Origin: CAG-1782 sp964418255
Lineage (GTDB): Bacteria; Bacillota; Clostridia; Christensenellales; DTU072
DNA length: 64,000 bases
Assembly (NCBI GenBank): GCA_964418255.1
Contig: CAYQKV010000001.1
Coordinates: 1-64,000 of the forward strand
Reading direction: 5' to 3'
Shown: one piece after another, positions 40,511-49,861 of the stretch
Layout of the letters: each line of letters begins with the position of its first letter
Position numbering within the stretch: the stretch's first letter is position 1
Made by a program: the position numbers and the translations under genes
Notes under the pieces: generated by a model
What the model was told of the DNA's origin: nothing
Databases searched by the model: none
What the model saw: the letters and a program-made list of their open reading frames with translations, nothing else

Positions 40511-41675
40511 ATAAAGCCTCCGATATCTTTGGTAATATTATTTGATATAATGCTAATTTTTTTGCTTTTGTGCTGAATTTCATAAAACTGTTCTTAGATA
40601 AATCGGTATCTATTGCTACCGATTTATCGAGCAAGGCTTTAAGAAAATCTTTTACGGTATATACTGTGAATTTTTCTACGCCGTAAAATGCGGCTATTTC
40701 TTCGAAAAAAGCGACAAAAGGATTGACGTTTCGTCGTTCGTTGTTCCCGTCGAAACCGATTTTATTAGTCAGTTCCGTAATAAAGTCCCCTTCTTTTATT
40801 TTCAACGTTTCGCAAACTGTATTTTTCGTTTTTTCGTCCAGATTGACAAAAATTCGTTCGAATATTGACAAATCGTCGATAAAGTAATATCTGTAACCGC
40901 CGTATCCCTTTATAAAACGCAAAGCGTCGTAGTATCCGAGTTTGATTTTATAATTGAGAGACTGTTGATTGATATTAACCGTATTTCCGAGGTCTTCCGA
41001 CGGACAAATATAATGTACGGTTACGTTATCGTCGGTTACTTCCCTGTACGGCATACGGCTCATTGTTCTGATAGCAAAGATTTCGTCGTAACCTTTCTTA
41101 GGAAGAATTCCGAGCGGTAAATTGTCGTATACTCCGCCGTCGATATAATATTTACCGTTCATTCGTTCGAGCTTGAACGCGGGATAATACGCGCTCGCGA
41201 GTATGTAGTTATGTAATTCGCCTACGGGTATATCCTCTTTGAACAGTTCGAGCGGCGCGCGGTCGCTAAGGCAATAAGTAACTATCGCATAATCCATAGG
41301 AGATTTTCTTACTTTATCTTCGTCGATTATCCTATGGAGATAATCGCTTGTTTTATCGGTAGGAACTCCGAGGTTGGAAATCGTTTTTATCGCTTGTTTT
41401 ATCCAGTATCCTACCGTTTCGCGGGAAAATTCTCGGTTTATAAGTCGGCTTACTTCTATATTGCTGAAATCTGTGAAATCGGAAGCCGTTATGCTCGTCC
41501 ACATATCGTACATATCTTCATAGCCGCCGTTTTGCGCGATAAGCGCGCCGTTAATTGCGCCTATCGACGTGCCCGCAACGCCGTCGAAAGTATATCCGTA
41601 GTCGTATAATGCTTTAACGGCGCCGCAATGGAATGCACCTTTTGCGCCGCCGCCTTCGAGAACCAATCCTTTCAT
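40500..41675 (-). CDS. Patatin-like phospholipase/esterase
   Basis: Ser-Asp dyad lipid hydrolase (391 aa). The oxyanion loop LEGGGAKGAFHCGAV is at the N-terminus, nucleophile GTSIGAING at about 36-43, and the Asp motif DGGVYDNLPLG near 167. The C-terminal half (about 220-391) is specific to a subgroup and of unknown role. No signal peptide, so it is cytosolic or membrane-associated. The start overlaps the lacZ stop (TGATG), indicating coupling. Confidence 0.9.
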   Translation of the reverse strand: MKGLVLEGGGAKGAFHCGAVKALYDYGYTFDGVAGTSIGAINGALIAQNGGYEDMYDMWTSITASDFTDFSNIEVSRLINREFSRETVGYWIKQAIKTISNLGVPTDKTSDYLHRIIDEDKVRKSPMDYAIVTYCLSDRAPLELFKEDIPVGELHNYILASAYYPAFKLERMNGKYYIDGGVYDNLPLGILPKKGYDEIFAIRTMSRMPYREVTDDNVTVHYICPSEDLGNTVNINQQSLNYKIKLGYYDALRFIKGYGGYRYYFIDDLSIFERIFVNLDEKTKNTVCETLKIKEGDFITELTNKIGFDGNNERRNVNPFVAFFEEIAAFYGVEKFTVYTVKDFLKALLDKSVAIDTDLSKNSFMKFSTKAKKLALYQIILPKISEALYGR

Positions 41676-44600
41676 CAGTCGAGAATTACCCTGCACGAAA
41701 GTCTGTGCACTTCACCCGGTTTGATTTTGTATTGAGGTTTCAGACACGCAAGCGCGGGAGTATCTCCGCCTACGCCTCTTTGTTTACCGTCGATAGTAAT
41801 CGTGTAGTGGTCGTCTTTGACGAGTTCGTGCGCATGGTCAGCTTTTTCGATTTTTTCCATCGAATACGGCAAAACGCTGAACTCGAAAGGTTTTTCCTGC
41901 GCAAGAACGATTAAGCCGTTGTCCGAATCTCCGAGTTTAAGATATCTTGCTTCGGTGTGATTTCCGTTTTCTTGCGGAGAAAGATATTCGTGATTAAAAT
42001 CTTCCGCTTTTCCGCTGTATTTACGTAAAATTGCGGCAGTATTGCGGTCGCAGTAATTTTCAAACGGACCTTTGGCATAGAACGTCATATCTTTTACGCT
42101 GTCACGCATACCGAACGTAAATCCGTAACGGGCAAGTTCGCAAGTAGGTTTTACCATAAGGGACATATCTACCCCTTCGTCGAAGAACGTATAGACTGTA
42201 GCCAATTTGCCGTAGGAAAATTTCCAGTCCATTATTACCGAAACCGTACCGTCTTTGGTCTCTACGCGAACGTTCTTTTTAGGAGAAAGTTTCTTTTGCG
42301 CTTTATGAAATTTATATACGCCCATTATCGTTTTCACAATGTCCAGATTGACTTGTTCGTAACGGTCGTTATCTATTGTCGCCCTGACAAAGTTGGGCGT
42401 TATGGGGTTGCGGAGAATTTCTACGTTTCCCTTTTTAATGCTCGTAATACCGCCGGTCACTTTGTCTAAGATGAACTGCATAAAATCGTTATAAACGCGG
42501 ATTTCCCATTCGGTTTCTTCATAGCTCAGATTGCCCGATAATTCCGTAAGTTCGAAATTATTAACCGAAAGCATAAATTGTTCGTAAGCTATTACCCTTT
42601 CGTCAAACGGCGCGCGCAGTTCGCAAACCAACGAGCCTTCTCCTTCTATTTGCGGAATTTCAATTGACAAGTCCTTATTTGTCCCCGCGGGTACGGTTTC
42701 AAGCGTATACTCTTTCACCGATACTTCTTCACCGTCCGACAAGAATATACATTTAAGTTTGTAATCTTTTATATCCGTAAACAGAAATCCGTTTTTAACG
42801 GTTAAAATGTCTTTATTTAACGCAAAATCGACCATCTGGTATTGTTTGCGTACTTCGAAAAGCGCGGGGTTGGGACTTCTGTCTGCTTTGACAATACCGT
42901 TAAATGAAAATACACCCGAATTCGGCTTATCGCCGAAGTCTCCGCCGTAACGGTATTCAACCGTCCCGTCTTCCGCAACGTATTTAATTGCCTGGTCGGC
43001 AAAATCCCATATAAATCCGCCCGCTAATCTGTCGAAACGTTTGAATTCTTTCCAGTAATCGGCAAAGTTTCCGAGACTGTTTCCCATACAATGCGCGTAT
43101 TCGCACTGCATATACGGTAAATTTGCATATTTTTTGCTTCTGTAAGTAACGCCGAGCGGACGGAAAACGGTAAAACGGCAATGAGAAACCGTTTTATTAT
43201 TTCCTATCGAATCCATTTTTTCCAGAGGCGCGTACATTTCGCTGAAAACGTCGCTTACTTTTCCGCTTACGTCTTCTTCGTAATGGATAAACCTCGTTTT
43301 ATCTATGGCAAGCGCGGCTTTTTTCATTTCCGAAAACGCTTTGCCGTAACCCGATTCGTTTCCGAGCGACCAGCTTACGATGCAAGGATGATTTTTATAC
43401 GTATTTACCATATTTTCCATTCTGTAAACGCATTGTTTCGTCCACATTTTGCTGTTGCCGGGGATAAACATACTTAGTCCGTGCGTTTCAAGGTTATTTT
43501 CGCACATAACGAGAATACCGAGTTTATCGCAATAATCATAAAAAACGCGGCTGTTCGGATAATGGGAAGTTCTTATGGCGGAAATATTGTTTTCTTTGCA
43601 TATAATCAAATCTTTATAGATAAGTTCCGCAGGCACCGCGTGACCGTATTCGGGGTGGAACTCGTGCCTGTTTACTCCCCTGAACTTAATCGCTTTACCG
43701 TTGAGAAGAATAAACGGACCTTTTCCGTCTTTCATCGGTTCGATTTTGATTTCACGAAAACCGAAATTTATGCTTCTTTTGTCGACGAATTCTCCGTTTT
43801 TACGCAGAGTAAAGTCAATTCGATACAAATACGGATTTTCATTCGACCAGGCGACGACTTTATCGAATTTTTCTTCGATAACCGTTCTTTCTTCTTTGAC
43901 TTCCGCGTCAATCGTGCGTATTAAATTATTTTCATTATCGAAAACTTCGGTAACAATTGTGAGATTATCCGTAAAATTACCTATCTTTGCGTCGATAATA
44001 AGTTCAGCCGACGAATAATTACCGTCGACGAATTCCGAACGCGCGTATATGTCCGCAATTTCGCAGGAAGGTTTGTTTATTAGGAAAACGTCGCGGAAAA
44101 TGCCGCTAAGACGCCACATATCCTGGTCTTCGAGGTAACTTCCCGTGCAATATCTGTAAACGATTACGCTTAATTTGTTGGTCCCCTCTTTAACGTAGTC
44201 TGTTACGTCGTATTCCTGAAAATCGAACGTATCTTCGCTGTAACCGACGAAACTTCCGTTAAGATAAACATCCGCGCAGGAATTTACTCCTCCGAAATGA
44301 ATATAATACCTGTCGCTTAGGTTATGTAAATCGAATTCGCAAACATATAATCCCGCACTGTTTTTCTTACCGTAAACTTTGGGAACGCGCAATAAATTTA
44401 CCGATTCGAGAGCGTATGGGTATACTATATTTGTATAAATAGGGGTGTCGAAGCCTTTGATTTGCCATTCGGACGGGACGGTTATCGAGCCGAAAGAACT
44501 GTCGTCGAAGTCAGACGAACCGAAGTCTTGAGGAATTTCAAATACGTTAGAACAAAATTTGAACTTCCATATTCCGCTTAATTTGATGATTTTATATATA

Positions 44601-44686
44601 TTATCAGCCGACAGAGGAAAACCGCTTGCATATCTTGTCAGACTGTTTTTATTGAAAACATTTTTGTTTTGCCAGAAAGATTTCAT
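41675..44686 (-). CDS. lacZ: Beta-galactosidase (GH2)
   Basis: Glycoside hydrolase family 2 LacZ type (1003 aa, full five-domain length). Sugar-binding N-terminal domain with YIHFGGVNSCADVYLNG; the TIM barrel has RGVNRHEFHPEYG, SAIRTSHYPN, the acid/base Glu444 in SLGNESGYG and nucleophile Glu529 in MQCEYAHCMGN; a C-terminal small-chain domain ends the protein. No signal peptide. The ATG has GGAGG 5 bases upstream; a TTG five codons earlier would overlap the SD. It heads a chain with patatin, PfoR-like IIC, polA, coaE and dinB. Confidence 0.95.
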   Translation of the reverse strand: MKSFWQNKNVFNKNSLTRYASGFPLSADNIYKIIKLSGIWKFKFCSNVFEIPQDFGSSDFDDSSFGSITVPSEWQIKGFDTPIYTNIVYPYALESVNLLRVPKVYGKKNSAGLYVCEFDLHNLSDRYYIHFGGVNSCADVYLNGSFVGYSEDTFDFQEYDVTDYVKEGTNKLSVIVYRYCTGSYLEDQDMWRLSGIFRDVFLINKPSCEIADIYARSEFVDGNYSSAELIIDAKIGNFTDNLTIVTEVFDNENNLIRTIDAEVKEERTVIEEKFDKVVAWSNENPYLYRIDFTLRKNGEFVDKRSINFGFREIKIEPMKDGKGPFILLNGKAIKFRGVNRHEFHPEYGHAVPAELIYKDLIICKENNISAIRTSHYPNSRVFYDYCDKLGILVMCENNLETHGLSMFIPGNSKMWTKQCVYRMENMVNTYKNHPCIVSWSLGNESGYGKAFSEMKKAALAIDKTRFIHYEEDVSGKVSDVFSEMYAPLEKMDSIGNNKTVSHCRFTVFRPLGVTYRSKKYANLPYMQCEYAHCMGNSLGNFADYWKEFKRFDRLAGGFIWDFADQAIKYVAEDGTVEYRYGGDFGDKPNSGVFSFNGIVKADRSPNPALFEVRKQYQMVDFALNKDILTVKNGFLFTDIKDYKLKCIFLSDGEEVSVKEYTLETVPAGTNKDLSIEIPQIEGEGSLVCELRAPFDERVIAYEQFMLSVNNFELTELSGNLSYEETEWEIRVYNDFMQFILDKVTGGITSIKKGNVEILRNPITPNFVRATIDNDRYEQVNLDIVKTIMGVYKFHKAQKKLSPKKNVRVETKDGTVSVIMDWKFSYGKLATVYTFFDEGVDMSLMVKPTCELARYGFTFGMRDSVKDMTFYAKGPFENYCDRNTAAILRKYSGKAEDFNHEYLSPQENGNHTEARYLKLGDSDNGLIVLAQEKPFEFSVLPYSMEKIEKADHAHELVKDDHYTITIDGKQRGVGGDTPALACLKPQYKIKPGEVHRLSCRVILD

Positions 44687-44715
44687 ATTGCCTCCTTTCA
44701 AAGAATTTTTCAGGC

Positions 44716-44771
44716 AGTAATGTAAATATTACTTTTATAAATATATTAACATATAAGACGACAAAAAACAA
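44716..44771 (-). promoter_or_regulatory. lacZ promoter and operator-like repeat
   Basis: Candidate -35 TTGTTT (44766-44771), 17 bases, -10 TAATAT (44743-44748). Just after the expected start lies an inverted repeat AGTAAT-N6-ATTACT (44716-44733), a plausible operator for a repressor not encoded here. Confidence 0.5.
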
Positions 44772-44816
44772 TGATTTTCAAAACATTTTTTTCCGTGTAA
44801 ACAATAAGATATTACT

Positions 44817-45839
44817 ATGGTAAATCTCATATTTAAGTTTTTAAGCGGAGTAGGCGTATTTCTTTTCGGAATTTACACGATAGACAACGCTTTCGGCGAC
44901 GCGATAAAAGTCCCTCCGAAAATCGAAAAATATATCGCTAAACCCGCCGTTTCGTTCGCACTGGGGCTTGTCTCCGCTGCGGTTACCCAAAGTTCCTCGG
45001 CAATAAACAGTATTTTGACTACTCTGCGAGATAAAGAACGAATAAAAGAAAAAGCGACGCTTTTTGCAGTCGCTGGGAGTAATGTGGGAACTACGGCAAC
45101 CGCTTATCTTGCCGTAATGCAGAATGCGTCGTTAGGCGCGTTCTTTGCTTGTCTGATATTTTTTTCCACAATGGCGTTGATGCTTATTAAAGACGAAAAA
45201 ATCAAACGCGCGGGATTTCTTGTGGGCGGATTTTCTCTTATTTTCGTAAGTTTTTCGATAATAGGCAAAACCGTTCCCGAACTCGTAAATATACTTAATC
45301 TCGATTTTTTAACGGCGCAAAATCCTTTCATCCCTTTTTTCATAAGTCTCTTTCTCACTGCGCTTTGTCAAAGTTCGTCTCTTATTTCCGTAATCATAAT
45401 TTCATTTGCGAAATTAAACGTTTTATCTTTATCAAACGCTATTTTTATGATTATGGCGGCAAATATAGGGACTTGTTCGACGATTTTTCTCGTGTCAGTC
45501 GGTAAATCGAGAAAAAGTTTTCGCGTAGCTTTATTCAATTTTTTATTCAATCTAATTCCGACTGCCGTCTTTATTTTGATGTATTATTCTAAACTACTTA
45601 ACTGGTTCTTTGTAATAGATGTAGCAATGGATACAAAAATAGCGCTGTTCCATACGATTTTCAATATCGGAGCGTGTATTATGATTTGTCCGTTTATCGG
45701 TTGGTTTTCAAAAGATACCGTTTATGATAATACGGATGAATATGAAAAAATTACGTATAAAAAAACCGTCCGAAAAAAATGTATTTTCGGACGGAAACAG
45801 TATGTCGAAAAACGGTATTTGAATTTATCTGACAATTAA
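44817..45839 (+). CDS. Na/Pi-cotransporter family membrane protein
   Basis: 340-aa membrane protein with two inverted Na/Pi cotransporter II repeats. Each repeat carries its signature: VTQSSSAINS with GSNVGTTATA, and LCQSSSLISV with AANIGTCSTI. About eight to nine helices. The PhoU-like tail of many bacterial NptA proteins is missing; instead a short basic tail follows, and part of it is encoded by the purA terminator hairpin. The ATG has no SD. Divergent from lacZ and convergent with purA (15-base overlap). Confidence 0.88.
   Translation: MVNLIFKFLSGVGVFLFGIYTIDNAFGDAIKVPPKIEKYIAKPAVSFALGLVSAAVTQSSSAINSILTTLRDKERIKEKATLFAVAGSNVGTTATAYLAVMQNASLGAFFACLIFFSTMALMLIKDEKIKRAGFLVGGFSLIFVSFSIIGKTVPELVNILNLDFLTAQNPFIPFFISLFLTALCQSSSLISVIIISFAKLNVLSLSNAIFMIMAANIGTCSTIFLVSVGKSRKSFRVALFNFLFNLIPTAVFILMYYSKLLNWFFVIDVAMDTKIALFHTIFNIGACIMICPFIGWFSKDTVYDNTDEYEKITYKKTVRKKCIFGRKQYVEKRYLNLSDN
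45759..45794 (-). terminator. purA-operon terminator embedded in the convergent gene
   Basis: Minus strand CCGTCCGAAAA...TTTTCGGACGG followed by TTTTTTT. It lies about 30 bases past the purA stop and inside the last 27 codons of the Na/Pi gene. Confidence 0.85.
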
Positions 45840-47096
45840 GTCTTCTCTTGCCGGACCTACTCCGATGTATTTAACAGGAACACCTACGTGTTTTTCGATA
45901 AAGGCAAGATACTCTTTCGCTTCGGTCGGCAAAGACTCATAGCTGCGCACTTGCGTCGTATCTTTCTTCCATCCTTTAAGCGTTGCGTAAACGGGTTCGA
46001 CTTTGTATAAATCGCGGGAAGTAGGCATATAGTCTATTATTTCTCCGTTCAATTTATAAGCGTAGCAAACTTTTATCTCGTCGTAATTGTCGAGCTTATC
46101 GATTTTGCATATGGCAAGAGAGGTAAATCCGTTTATCGTAGCGGCATATTTGACGATGGGAAGGTCAAGCCATCCGAGCCGTCTTGCTCTACCTGTTCTT
46201 GCGCCGAATTCGTCGTCAATCTTTTCTCCCGTGCCGCGGAAACCGTCCGCTTCTTTGCCGAAGAGTTCGGTCGGGAAGGGTCCGTCGCCTACCGCGGAAG
46301 TAAACGCTTTCATTACGCCTACTATATTGTCTATTTTGCTTATCGGGAAACCGGCGCTTACTGCTGCATAAGCCGCTACGGGGTTCGACGACGTTACAAA
46401 AGGATAAATTCCGAGGTCGATGTCTTTCATTGCGCCGAGTTGTCCTTCGAAAAGGATGTTCTCTCCCCTGTTTATCGTGTTATTGACGAAAGAAACGGGT
46501 TCTACAATCATTTTTCCTAACTTTTCAGCCCAGTAAACGCATTTCGCATAAACTTCTTCTTCGGTGAAAATTTTGCCGCCCAAAGCGGAAAGTTCGGCGT
46601 TTATTCTCGGCATAATTTTTGATATACGTTCTTTGCAATATTCGAGGTCGAGTAAATCTTCGAATCTTAACGCGGTTCTTCTCATTCTGTCCGCATAGGC
46701 GTAACCTATTCCGCGTTTTGTTGTACCTATGGAAATTCCGCTTTTTTCTCCTAAACCGTCAAGTTCTACGTGATAAGGCATAAGTATCGTTGCTCTTGCG
46801 GAAATATACATATTGCTTATATCGACGTTTTTATCGGAAATCTGTTTCAATTCCTTAATCAATTCGTCGGGGTTTATAACCATTCCTGTATTGGCAAGGG
46901 CTTTGCAGCCTTTATTGAATATTCCGCACGGAACAAGGTGAAGTTTGAATTCGCCGTCCTTGTTTACCACGGTATGCCCCGCGTTGTCTCCGCCTTGAAA
47001 ACGTACGACCATATTCATATCCTGCGACAGATAATCTACTATTTTGCCCTTTCCTTCATCTCCGAATTGTGCGCCGACAAGTATTGTAACGCTCAT
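45825..47096 (-). CDS. purA: Adenylosuccinate synthetase
   Basis: GTP-dependent first step from IMP to AMP (423 aa). P-loop-like VGAQFGDEGKGKIVDYL at the N-terminus, FQGGDNAGHTVV, GTTKRGIGYAYADRMRRTALR, GQLGAMKDIDLGIYPFVTSSN, and the GTP-binding NGFTSLAICKIDKLD near the C-terminus. SD GGAGGT is present. It is 17 bases after dapL and likely cotranscribed with it. Confidence 0.98.
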   Translation of the reverse strand: MSVTILVGAQFGDEGKGKIVDYLSQDMNMVVRFQGGDNAGHTVVNKDGEFKLHLVPCGIFNKGCKALANTGMVINPDELIKELKQISDKNVDISNMYISARATILMPYHVELDGLGEKSGISIGTTKRGIGYAYADRMRRTALRFEDLLDLEYCKERISKIMPRINAELSALGGKIFTEEEVYAKCVYWAEKLGKMIVEPVSFVNNTINRGENILFEGQLGAMKDIDLGIYPFVTSSNPVAAYAAVSAGFPISKIDNIVGVMKAFTSAVGDGPFPTELFGKEADGFRGTGEKIDDEFGARTGRARRLGWLDLPIVKYAATINGFTSLAICKIDKLDNYDEIKVCYAYKLNGEIIDYMPTSRDLYKVEPVYATLKGWKKDTTQVRSYESLPTEAKEYLAFIEKHVGVPVKYIGVGPAREDLIVR

Positions 47097-47112
47097 TAGT
47101 GACCTCCATAAT

Positions 47113-48303
47113 TTATTGTTTATTATATAATTTTTCCATTCTGTTCATCGCTTCAACCGTATTTTCATATGTATTGAAAGCGGTTAAACGAAAATATCCT
47201 TCGCCGCATTCTCCGAAACCGCTGCCCGGAGTGCCCGCTACGCCGCAACCGTTGAGCAGATAATCGAAGAATTCCCAACTCGTCATACCGTCAGGCACTT
47301 TGAACCAAAGATACGGCGAATTCACTCCACCGGTGAAACTTATTCCGAGTCGCGTAAGAACTTCCGCCATTACCGAAGCGTTGCGTCTGTAATAGTTTAT
47401 CGTTTCGCGTACGTTTTTTAAGCCGTCTTCCGAAAAAACCGCTTCGGCAGCGCGCTGTACGACGTAACTTACGCCGTTAAACTTAGTAGTTTGTCGCCTG
47501 AGCCACATTTTGTTCAGACTGAAACCTTCGAAAACCAAATCTTTGGGAACGACGGTATATCCGCAACGAGTTCCCGTAAATCCCGCCGTTTTCGATAACG
47601 AGCAAAACTCTATAGCGCATTTTTTCGAACCTTCTATTTCGTAAATAGAACGAGGCGCGTCGGTAGATACAAAACTTTCGTATGCGGCGTCGTAAAGAAT
47701 AATCGAACCGTTTTTCAAAGCGTAATCCACCCATTGTTTCAACTGTTCGCGGGAATATGCCGACCCCGTCGGGTTGTTCGGTGAGCAAAGATAGAAAATA
47801 TCCGCTTTTGCGTCATCATTCGGCATAGGTAAAAATCCGTTTGCCTCCGAACCTTTTAGATACACTATCTTCCGTCCCAACATAGCGTTGCTGTCTACAT
47901 AGACCGGATAAACCGGGTCGGGAACCGCGATTACGTTTTCATTGGAAAAAATATCGGTAATATTAGCGATATCGCTTTTTGCTCCGTCGGAAATAAATAT
48001 TTCGTCGCTGTCTAAAATTACGTCCATTTCTTTTCCGTAGTAATCGCGTATACTATCTTTAAGAAAAGCGTATCCCTGCTCGGGACCGTATCCGTGAAAT
48101 CCTTCCTGTGTTCCCATTTCTTCCGCGGCGCGTTTCATCGCGTCTACTACTTGGGGAACAAGAGGTTTCGTGACGTCTCCTATGCTCATCTTTATAACTT
48201 TGACATCGGGATGAGACGCGGAAAAAGCGGCTATTTTCTTAGCCGTTTCGCTGAAAAGATATGTTTCTTTGATGTTTGAGTAATTTTTATTTACCTTCAC
48301 CAT
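47113..48303 (-). CDS. dapL: LL-diaminopimelate aminotransferase
   Basis: PLP enzyme converting tetrahydrodipicolinate directly to LL-diaminopimelate (396 aa), the lysine/peptidoglycan route typical of many Clostridia. N-terminus NYSNIKETYLFSETAKKIAAF, SIGDVTKPL, FISDGAKSDIANI, CSPNNPTGS, and the PLP lysine in FCSLSKTAGFTGTRCGY. It overlaps dapF (the next enzyme in the pathway, encoded upstream) by 17 bases. Confidence 0.96.
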   Translation of the reverse strand: MVKVNKNYSNIKETYLFSETAKKIAAFSASHPDVKVIKMSIGDVTKPLVPQVVDAMKRAAEEMGTQEGFHGYGPEQGYAFLKDSIRDYYGKEMDVILDSDEIFISDGAKSDIANITDIFSNENVIAVPDPVYPVYVDSNAMLGRKIVYLKGSEANGFLPMPNDDAKADIFYLCSPNNPTGSAYSREQLKQWVDYALKNGSIILYDAAYESFVSTDAPRSIYEIEGSKKCAIEFCSLSKTAGFTGTRCGYTVVPKDLVFEGFSLNKMWLRRQTTKFNGVSYVVQRAAEAVFSEDGLKNVRETINYYRRNASVMAEVLTRLGISFTGGVNSPYLWFKVPDGMTSWEFFDYLLNGCGVAGTPGSGFGECGEGYFRLTAFNTYENTVEAMNRMEKLYNKQ

Positions 48304-49105
48304 AGTAGTATTTTTCCTCCGTAAGTAATTCGGTTTCTCCCGTAAAATTAAACTCTGCGTCGCCCGTAACCAGGACTTCTCCTTTACTGTTATGCGAACA
48401 ATACAAAGTGCCGCCTTTAAGTTTTATCGCGGCGTTATCTTTCAGATATCCGAAATGGTGAGCCGCTTCGAATACCGCGGTTGCTCCCGTCCCGCAAGCG
48501 AGCGTTTCTCCGCTTCCGCGTTCGTATACGCGTACCATCGCAAAATTATCCGAAGAAGAGAGTTTTGCGAATTCTACGTTCGTTCTCTCGGGAAAATAAG
48601 TTGTATTTTCCGAAAGTTTTGCGCCGCATATGTCGAAAAGCGAGTCTATCGACGAACAGAAAACGACGAAATGCGGATTTCCCGCATTGACTTTGTATCC
48701 CTGTATAACCGTTTCGAGCGGAATTTTCGTTAAATTAAAATCGGAAAACGGCTTACGCATATTTGCCGTCACCGTTCCGTCTGAATTTATTTTAGCGAAG
48801 CGCATACCGCCGCCTGTCTCTATTTTAAGGTACTTGTCCGACGTGATACCGTTGTTATAAGCGTATTTTGCCAGACATCTGAGCGCGTTCCCGCACATTT
48901 CCGCCGTGCTCCCGTCGGAATTATAGATTATCATTTTCAAATCGGCTTTGTCGGACTTCGTAACAACCACGACGCCGTCGCCGCCTATTCCGAAATTACG
49001 GTCGCATAGTTTTATAATATCGCCACGGGATAAAGTCGGCAATTCTTTTGTCCCGTCAAGAAAAATATAATCGTTTCCAAGCCCGTTCATTTTCGTAAAG
49101 CGCAT
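48287..49105 (-). CDS. dapF: Diaminopimelate epimerase
   Basis: Converts LL- to meso-diaminopimelate (272 aa). Both active-site cysteines are in place: EMCGNALRCLAKY near 77 and GETLACGTGATAV near 215. It starts FTKMNGLGNDYIFLDG, as in the family. SD GAGGTG lies 7 bases before the ATG. It is translationally linked to dapL and supplies lysine, cell wall and, through the pathway, dipicolinate precursors for spores. Confidence 0.97.
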   Translation of the reverse strand: MRFTKMNGLGNDYIFLDGTKELPTLSRGDIIKLCDRNFGIGGDGVVVVTKSDKADLKMIIYNSDGSTAEMCGNALRCLAKYAYNNGITSDKYLKIETGGGMRFAKINSDGTVTANMRKPFSDFNLTKIPLETVIQGYKVNAGNPHFVVFCSSIDSLFDICGAKLSENTTYFPERTNVEFAKLSSSDNFAMVRVYERGSGETLACGTGATAVFEAAHHFGYLKDNAAIKLKGGTLYCSHNSKGEVLVTGDAEFNFTGETELLTEEKYYYGEGK

Positions 49106-49142
49106 AATTCACCTCACGAAATTCTATGCGCGGGCTACCCTT

Positions 49143-49847
49143 TTAATTCAATTTATAAACTATTCTTCCGCAATGCGGACATTCCGCGCAATCGTATGGA
49201 TTGACCATACTCTTCCCTACCTCGACTTCTATGCCTATTCCGCATCCCATACAGTTTCCGTCGGAATAAGGAACAAAAGCCGGCATTTTTTTCTTTTTCC
49301 TAAGCTCCTTGTATTTCGAAAGCAGATTTTCGTCGATTGAAGATTCGAGCTCTTTGAGCTTTTTCGCAAAAGGAATGGCTTCTCCGAGCAAAATCTTTCT
49401 CTTTTCTTCCGTTTGCATTTTCGCATTGTTGAATTCTACGACGAGCCTGCTAATCTGGTCGTTGATTTTTTTGTTGGCTTCGTTGATTTCGCCTATGCGC
49501 TTAATCGTTTTTTGTATATCCTTGATAATGGCGGAAACCGTTTCTTCGTATTTAGAAAAGTTTTTTTCGTATTTGTCGAATTCTTTAATATCCGTATAGT
49601 CGGAAAAATCGGTTTCGAAAGAGGTACGGTTTACATCCTCTTCGTTAAGACGTCTTTCGAGATTGTCGAGCAAAGCGTAGCATTTATCGAGTTCGGAAAC
49701 GAGCGCGTCAAGACTGTCGCGTTTGTTCTTCACTTCTTCTTTGCATAAAAGCATCCGCTTCATCTCGGTTGATTGAGCGAAATCTTTTTCTTTTTTGTAG
49801 ATATTGAAATCTATCTTCTGATATTCGAGTATTTTTTCTACCGACAT
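49143..49847 (-). CDS. Coiled-coil protein with C-terminal C4 zinc ribbon
   Basis: 234-aa protein: long charged coiled-coil region (about 5-185) and a zinc ribbon with CMGCGIGIEV and CAECPHCGRIVY. This is the CT398/zf-RING_7-type family, of unknown precise role, often next to nif3-like genes. The second ATG (MSVEKIL) has AGGAG 7 bases upstream and is preferred; the first ATG is too close to it and an earlier TTG overlaps the previous gene. Confidence 0.85.
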   Translation of the reverse strand: MSVEKILEYQKIDFNIYKKEKDFAQSTEMKRMLLCKEEVKNKRDSLDALVSELDKCYALLDNLERRLNEEDVNRTSFETDFSDYTDIKEFDKYEKNFSKYEETVSAIIKDIQKTIKRIGEINEANKKINDQISRLVVEFNNAKMQTEEKRKILLGEAIPFAKKLKELESSIDENLLSKYKELRKKKKMPAFVPYSDGNCMGCGIGIEVEVGKSMVNPYDCAECPHCGRIVYKLN

Positions 49848-49861
49848 TTCCATTCTCCTTG

